Source of the DNA: Micavibrio sp. UBA2705
GTDB taxonomy: Bacteria; Pseudomonadota; Alphaproteobacteria; Micavibrionales; Micavibrionaceae
NCBI GenBank assembly: GCA_002354205.1
Contig: DELD01000044.1
Coordinates: forward strand, 1 to 11,404
DNA length: 11,404 nucleotides
Direction: 5' to 3'
Shown here: one piece after another, positions 8,465 through 11,404 of the stretch
Position numbering within the stretch: the stretch's first letter is position 1
Layout: every line of letters starts with the position of its first letter
Position numbers and translations under genes: made by a program
The notes under the pieces: generated by a model
Seen by the model: the letters and a program-made list of their open reading frames with translations, nothing else
Databases searched by the model: none
What the model was told of the DNA's origin: nothing

Positions 8465-8494
8465 ACGCATCACCTCTTTTTTAAAGATGCGTAT
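8463..8494. repeat. Perfect 9-bp inverted repeat across the start of the orphan gene
   Basis: ATACGCATC at 8463-8471 pairs exactly with GATGCGTAT at 8486-8494, with a 14-bp spacer that holds the AGAGG ribosome site of the - strand gene. One arm covers the first bases of the start codon at 8464; the other touches the -10 box (TATAGA, 8494-8499). It fits an operator spanning promoter to start codon. In a longer transcript it could instead be a hairpin presenting the ribosome site in its loop and burying the start. The repeat is seen; either role is inferred. Confidence 0.65.
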
Positions 8495-8522
8495 CTATAC
8501 ACACAAACTTAACAAAAATCAA
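8494..8522 (-). promoter_or_regulatory. Candidate sigma70-type promoter for the orphan hydrolase-like gene
   Basis: On the - strand TTGATT (8522-8517) and TATAGA (8499-8494) are separated by exactly 17 bp; matches to consensus are 4/6 and 5/6. Transcription would begin near 8487, giving a 5' leader of about 22 bases with the AGAGG ribosome site. This start lies inside the upstream arm of the 9-bp inverted repeat. Confidence 0.5.
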
Positions 8523-8594
8523 TAAAATACTTAATATAATGCAAATTTACGCAAGCGTAAGCATCATGAAACTAACAAGGGACTGTTTTATTGC

Positions 8595-8624
8595 AAAAAA
8601 AGAGCCGCTAAAAACGGCTCTTTT
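8595..8624 (-). terminator. Rho-independent terminator downstream of the 125-residue protein gene
   Basis: A 10-bp perfect stem, AAAAGAGCCG (8598-8607) with CGGCTCTTTT (8615-8624), closes a 7-base loop. Read on the - strand it is followed by a run of T (complement of A8595-A8601), the classic intrinsic terminator. It sits 24 bases past the stop of the gene at 8648-9025. A shorter T run on the + side could let it act both ways, but no + gene precedes it. Confidence 0.85.
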
Positions 8625-8647
8625 ATAATGCGATAGATATATAAACT

Positions 8648-9025
8648 TTATTCACCCGCGGAATCGCTTGGCTTACGCACTGTGCGTCTGCGGCGCTTGA
8701 TTTCCATTTTAGGCCCTGTGTTTTCAGCTGGCGCACTATCCATCTGAGGTGGCTCTTGATTTCCGTTGCTATCATCATTTTTATTCGGTGCACCTTTACG
8801 GCGGGCTGAACGATGTGGCGGCACGGGAATAGGCTTTTGTGCCATTTGATCACGCTCGCTGGTCGCGATTTCAATTTCTAGGCGCGCAGAAACTTTACGC
8901 AGCTCATGGACAGCTTCTTGAAGACCACCACGAAGCTCTGCGTCATTTTTCTTTTCTTTCCATGCGCAATACGCTTCTACACATTTCTCTGACGTATCCT
9001 TCAGACGTGTTTCAATTTCATCCAT
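8648..9025 (-). CDS. Small hypothetical protein: coiled-coil N-half, basic disordered C-half
   Basis: Unknown function, 125 residues. The first 57 residues are charged and helical (ALRGG..EAVHELRKVSARLEIEIA-like heptad pattern), suggesting a coiled coil or oligomerising helix. After about residue 58 the chain becomes low-complexity: KPIPVPPHRSARRKG, then a Gln/Asn/Pro/Glu-rich linker, then a very basic block KRRRRTVRK near the C-terminus. This looks like an intrinsically disordered tail able to bind nucleic acid or an acidic partner; that is inference. The layout resembles a small conserved hypothetical I associate with alphaproteobacteria, though I cannot name a family. ATG at 9025 is preceded by AAAAAGG with 8 bases of spacing. 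It is a single-gene unit with a -10-like box upstream and the clear terminator downstream, so it is very likely expressed. Confidence 0.8.
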   Translation of the reverse strand: MDEIETRLKDTSEKCVEAYCAWKEKKNDAELRGGLQEAVHELRKVSARLEIEIATSERDQMAQKPIPVPPHRSARRKGAPNKNDDSNGNQEPPQMDSAPAENTGPKMEIKRRRRTVRKPSDSAGE

Positions 9026-9050
9026 GTTTTATACCTTTTTAAATTTTAAA

Positions 9051-9056
9051 ATTATA
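9051..9056 (-). promoter_or_regulatory. Candidate -10 box for the small basic-tail protein
   Basis: On the - strand an exact TATAAT lies 26 bp before the ATG at 9025. No convincing -35 is present at 16-18 bp (ACGATA at 17). The 82-bp gap to guaC is AT-rich and has no good terminator for guaC, so read-through from guaC may also contribute. Confidence 0.3.
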
Positions 9057-9093
9057 ATGCCAAGATAACACTTTATCGTGTAAAGCTTAACAG

Positions 9094-9109
9094 AAATAAA
9101 ATTTTATTT
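9094..9109. repeat. 16-bp AT-only palindrome at the guaC stop codon
   Basis: AAATAAAA/TTTTATTT is a perfect palindrome overlapping the guaC stop (9108-9110). Having no GC and no loop it is a poor intrinsic terminator. It may be composition-driven or a cruciform/AT-hook type site. No role is claimed. Confidence 0.4.
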
Positions 9110-10157
9110 ATTCATTACCAAATATTGTGTTTAATTGCTGTGACACACGAATAAAGGTCGTACGTTTTGACAGTTCTTTTAACTGGCGCGCCCCAACGTA
9201 AGTACACGCCGAGCGCACACCACCTAAAATATTTTGTAGCGTTTCGCCCTGCACGTCACCGCGATAAGGCACTTTTACAGTCTTACCCTCACTTGCGCGG
9301 TATTCTGCAACGCCGCCCGCATGTTTATTCATCGCGGTGTCAGAGCTCATACCATAAAACTGAACGTATTTCTTACCGTCAACTTCAACAACTTCTAATT
9401 CTGATTGATCATGCCCTGCGAGCATACCACCAAGCATCAAGAAATCAGCGCCCGCGCCAAATGCTTTAGCCAGGTCTCCCGGCACTGTGCAGCCACCATC
9501 GCCGCAAACAAGGCCAGAAAGGCCATGGGCAGCATCCGCACATTCAATAATGGCTGAAAGCTGCGGGTAGCCAACGCCAGTCATTTTACGTGTAGTACAA
9601 ACTGAACCTGGGCCAATACCAACTTTAACAATGTCAGCGCCGCTTAATATCAACTCTTCGGTCATTTCACCGGTTACAACATTACCCGCCATAATTGTCA
9701 GGTCAGGGTAAGCATCACGCGCGCGGCGGACAAAATTTGTAAACACTTCACTATAGCCATTCGCAACATCAATACAGACTTTATCAATTTTACCAGGCGC
9801 TTCTTTCATAACAGCGTCGAGTTTTTCTTTATCTTTTTCTGCAACGCCGATTGAATACCACATATTGGAAGCCGCAGAGTCGTTATTAAGAAACTCAACA
9901 AGTTGATCTTTTGAATAATGTTTAGTGATTGCCACAGAAAGACCGTTACCATCATTGTGGAACGCACGCGCCATTTCAAATGTACCCACGCCATCCATAT
10001 TCGCGGATACTATTGGCACTCCGTCAAATTCACGACCAGACCATTTAAAAGTAAATTTGCGACGAATGTCGACTTCTTTACGGCTACCAAGCGTTGAACG
10101 CTTTGGGCGAATGAGTACATCTTTAAAATCTAACTTAATGTCTTCTTCTATACGCAT
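9108..10157 (-). CDS. guaC: GMP reductase
   Basis: Converts GMP to IMP and ammonia with NADPH, allowing guanine nucleotides to be recycled into the adenine pool; cytoplasmic (beta/alpha)8 barrel. At 349 residues it matches the E. coli GuaC / animal GMPR class (about 347) and lacks the CBS insert of IMP dehydrogenase. Visible marks: DFKDVLIRPKRS near the N-terminus, GIGPGSVCTTR at 180-190 with catalytic C187, the phosphate/flap segments GDGGC 219-223 and FYGMSS 267-272, and YRASEGK 286-292. The sequence VGYPQLSAIIECADAAHG is near-identical to the enterobacterial enzyme in memory. ATG 10157 has AGAGGA with 7 bases of spacing, an excellent ribosome site. It lies 36 bp downstream of bdhA on the same strand, so probably the last gene of that unit. 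Confidence 0.96.
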   Translation of the reverse strand: MRIEEDIKLDFKDVLIRPKRSTLGSRKEVDIRRKFTFKWSGREFDGVPIVSANMDGVGTFEMARAFHNDGNGLSVAITKHYSKDQLVEFLNNDSAASNMWYSIGVAEKDKEKLDAVMKEAPGKIDKVCIDVANGYSEVFTNFVRRARDAYPDLTIMAGNVVTGEMTEELILSGADIVKVGIGPGSVCTTRKMTGVGYPQLSAIIECADAAHGLSGLVCGDGGCTVPGDLAKAFGAGADFLMLGGMLAGHDQSELEVVEVDGKKYVQFYGMSSDTAMNKHAGGVAEYRASEGKTVKVPYRGDVQGETLQNILGGVRSACTYVGARQLKELSKRTTFIRVSQQLNTIFGNE

Positions 10158-10193
10158 TTTTATATCCTCTTTTACCGATATATTTTTACATTA

Positions 10194-10979
10194 TTATTGA
10201 GCGGTCCAGCCGCCATCTATAGTTAATTCAGAACCCGTGATCTGCGCCGCATCGTCTGAACATAAAAATGAAACAATCGCCCCTATTTCTTCGGGCTTGG
10301 CGAATTCGCCAGAAGGCTGTTTTTCGGCAAGAAGTGCGTTTTTTGCATCTTCCCAAGAAAGTCCGTCTTTATCCGCACGTAAATCAACTTGTTTTTCGAC
10401 CAAAGGGGTAAGCACCCAGCCTGGACATATAGAATTACAAGTAATGTTTTCTTGCGCGGTTTCAAGCGCGACGACTTTACTTAAGCCTATTAAGCCATGT
10501 TTCGCTGCAACATAAGCGGATTTATTGACAGATGCAACCTTTCCATGCACAGAAGCAATATTTATTATTCTCCCCCATGCTTTTTTACGCATATGCGGCA
10601 ATGCGCGTTTGATAATATGAAATGGCGCAGAGAGCATTAAGTCTTGAATTAATTGCCATTTCTCTGCGGGAAAGCTTTCAATCGGTGACACATGCTGAAT
10701 ACCGGCATTGTTAACGATAATATCAAAACCATCACAAAGACCGCCCGCCTTTTCAAACAGCTCACTCACCCCGCGCTCCGAGGATAAATCAGCCGGCAAA
10801 TAAGACACTTTCACCTTATAGTCATTTTCGATAGCTGCGCGGATCGCTTCAATTTCTTTTGCGTCGCCAAAACCATTCAGCACTATGGACGCGCCTTTTG
10901 ATGCTAATTTCTGTGCAATACCTAGGCCAATGCCACTTGTCGAGCCCGTAATTAATGCCGTTTTATTCTGGAGCGTCAT
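10194..10979 (-). CDS. bdhA: 3-hydroxybutyrate dehydrogenase (short-chain dehydrogenase)
   Basis: NAD-dependent oxidation of (R)-3-hydroxybutyrate to acetoacetate, used in polyhydroxybutyrate or ketone-body metabolism. It is a classical SDR of 261 residues: cofactor motif TGSTSGIG at 11-18, NNAG at 90-93, Ser143 in INIASVHG, and YVAAK with Y156 and K160. Family-specific marks are NAGIQHVSPIESFP, GRIINIASVHG, ICPGWVLTPLVEKQ and the C-terminal DGGWTAQ. The tetrad Asn expected in the 'INLSS' segment is replaced: the text reads LMLSAPFH, with Met115 at that place. Related family members with 'MLT/SPF' exist as I recall, so this may be a subfamily trait. An in-frame TTG at 10985 is possible, but AAGGGA ends 9 bases before the ATG at 10979, so 10979 is chosen. 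It follows the DUF1192 gene by 12 bp. Confidence 0.93.
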   Translation of the reverse strand: MTLQNKTALITGSTSGIGLGIAQKLASKGASIVLNGFGDAKEIEAIRAAIENDYKVKVSYLPADLSSERGVSELFEKAGGLCDGFDIIVNNAGIQHVSPIESFPAEKWQLIQDLMLSAPFHIIKRALPHMRKKAWGRIINIASVHGKVASVNKSAYVAAKHGLIGLSKVVALETAQENITCNSICPGWVLTPLVEKQVDLRADKDGLSWEDAKNALLAEKQPSGEFAKPEEIGAIVSFLCSDDAAQITGSELTIDGGWTAQ

Positions 10980-10991
10980 GGTCAATATCCC

Positions 10992-11174
10992 TTATTTAAA
11001 AAAAGCATCCGCTGCGCTGCTGGCGGCTTGTTTTTTTGTGATTTCACCTTCAACACGGGCTATTTCTGCATTTAAGTCGCTGATATAATCACGCAAATGC
11101 TCCACCGACATATCCACCAAGTTCGCGGGAAAATCTTGCACATTCTTTTTTGCAGCAGGCTCGTCATCAAACAT
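10992..11174 (-). CDS. DUF1192-like small protein
   Basis: A 60-residue protein. An acidic start (MFDDEPA) leads to a short 'MSVEHLRDYISDLNAEIARVEGEI' type helix and ends with AADAFFK. The pattern of an S-x-E-x-L segment, a heptad helix ending in ARVEGEITKKQ, and a terminal A-DAFFK is that of the alphaproteobacterial DUF1192 family, whose function is unknown; the helix probably dimerises as a coiled coil. An in-frame TTG at 11228 would add 18 residues, but that TTG is part of a -35-like element and lacks a good ribosome site. GGAGAAG at 11185-11179 lies 4 bases from the ATG at 11174, which is therefore chosen. The gene leads into bdhA 12 bp downstream. Confidence 0.85.
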   Translation of the reverse strand: MFDDEPAAKKNVQDFPANLVDMSVEHLRDYISDLNAEIARVEGEITKKQAASSAADAFFK

Positions 11175-11199
11175 TATCTTCTCCGTTAAATCGACATAT

Positions 11200-11228
11200 A
11201 ATTTACTGCGTTTTACTCCGTTTTTCAA
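11200..11228 (-). promoter_or_regulatory. Candidate promoter for the DUF1192-bdhA-guaC unit
   Basis: On the - strand TTGAAA (11228-11223, 5/6) and TAAATT (11205-11200, 4/6) are 17 bp apart. Transcription would begin around 11193, giving a leader of about 19 bases with GGAGAAG in front of the ATG at 11174. The three following genes share strand and short gaps, so one transcript can serve all three. Confidence 0.5.
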
Positions 11229-11250
11229 TGCAGATGAAATAATTCTTTTC

Positions 11251-11280
11251 TTGACCGCTACCTTATAAACAGTGTAGATT
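11251..11280 (+). promoter_or_regulatory. Candidate divergent rightward promoter at the window edge
   Basis: TTGACC (11251-11256, 5/6) is followed after 18 bp by TAGATT (11275-11280, 4/6), pointing right. Its -35 is back-to-back with that of the leftward promoter, 22 bp apart, a common layout for two divergent units. It would start an RNA near 11287 that contains the long-range stem described next. Confidence 0.4.
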
Positions 11281-11308
11281 TTCTAAATTCCCAATATGGC
11301 CGTTTAAG

Positions 11309-11389
11309 ATTGGCCTGCCAGCCCCGCCTGATAAGCAGCTTGGCAAAGGAATAGATTTATGCCTTGCAGATTAAAAATGTCAGGCCAAT
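11309..11389 (+). other. Possible structured RNA leader or small RNA with a 9-bp long-range stem
   Basis: ATTGGCCTG (11309-11317) and CAGGCCAAT (11381-11389) are perfect reverse complements. Inside, GCAA(A)GG (11343-11349) can pair with CCTTGC (11362-11367) with one bulged A; this would hide the AAAGGA ribosome-site-like bases in front of a 14-codon ORF. The part beyond 11404 is not visible. It matches no RNA family I can recognise (not tmRNA, RNase P, 4.5S or 6S by eye). It could be a 5' leader, an sRNA, or chance. Confidence 0.35.
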
Positions 11390-11403
11390 GTAACAATTAT
11401 TAA
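11359..11403 (+). CDS. Possible 14-residue leader peptide (MPCRLKMSGQCNNY)
   Basis: ATG at 11359 is preceded by AAAGGA (11345-11350) with 8 bases of spacing and runs to a TAA at 11401-11403. The residues show no run of one amino acid that would signal classical attenuation. It sits inside the structured segment at the window edge, and its first codons pair with its own ribosome site. Very short ORFs with a site this good also arise by chance, so this is tentative. Confidence 0.2.
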   Translation: MPCRLKMSGQCNNY

Positions 11404-11404
11404 A

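Noticed and set aside
8465..8473. Earlier starts (GTG 8473, ATG 8470) for the orphan protein
   Set aside because: Both overlap or nearly touch the AGAGG ribosome site; only ATG 8464 has proper spacing.
8566..8628. 20-codon + strand ORF between the orphan gene and the terminator
   Set aside because: No ribosome site, and most of it is the terminator hairpin itself.
10237..10515. 92-codon + strand open frame antisense to bdhA
   Set aside because: Entirely within the well-conserved SDR gene; no ribosome site or domain.
11175..11228. N-terminal extension of the DUF1192 protein from TTG at 11228
   Set aside because: The TTG overlaps the best -35 element, and GGAGAAG directly precedes the internal ATG at 11174, where the family-like sequence begins.
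1..11404. Mobile elements, CRISPR arrays, tRNA/rRNA genes, toxin-antitoxin or defence operons
   Set aside because: No transposase, integrase, direct-repeat array, cloverleaf, or recognised defence domain could be found on either strand.

Overview
The window looks like chromosomal core sequence from a moderately AT-rich alphaproteobacterium. This rests on a 339-residue Obg GTPase, a DUF1192-type mini-protein, a BdhA-type 3-hydroxybutyrate dehydrogenase and a small 'ELRKV..RLEIE' basic protein of alphaproteobacterial flavour. I see no phage, plasmid, IS, CRISPR, tRNA or rRNA signature. The lineage call is inference from family resemblance, not from a marker gene alignment.

Left half, + strand (1-7271): obgE starts exactly at base 1. 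After a 132-bp gap come two M1-family aminopeptidase genes in tandem. The first (1153-3915) is a divergent PepN paralogue: it keeps the zinc site, the catalytic Glu and the catalytic Tyr, but its exopeptidase motif GAMEN is changed to GATET and the conserved stretch after HEXXH is rewritten. The second (3973-6603) is an orthodox PepN. Five bases after it lies a small cytoplasmic SGNH/GDSL hydrolase (6609-7271), probably co-transcribed. The two peptidases and the esterase-like enzyme read as a cytoplasmic hydrolase group.

Right half, - strand (7283-11174): an orphan 393-residue protein with a GYSYG nucleophile-elbow motif (possible alpha/beta hydrolase) converges on the SGNH gene. It has its own promoter and a perfect inverted repeat across its start codon. 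Upstream, past a clear intrinsic terminator, is a 125-residue coiled-coil/basic-tail protein. Then comes a likely three-gene unit read leftward: DUF1192 protein, 3-hydroxybutyrate dehydrogenase and GMP reductase (guaC), with gaps of 12 and 36 bp.

Right edge (11175-11404): no protein gene, but two back-to-back promoter candidates. The leftward one fits the DUF1192-bdhA-guaC unit. The rightward one would make an RNA with a long-range 9-bp stem and a 14-codon ORF with its own Shine-Dalgarno sequence, possibly a leader of a gene beyond the window.

The most unusual content is the tandem PepN pair with a modified active-site motif, followed by the orphan GYSYG protein with its start-site inverted repeat, and the structured right-edge leader. 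Nothing here amounts to a clear new defence or mobile system.
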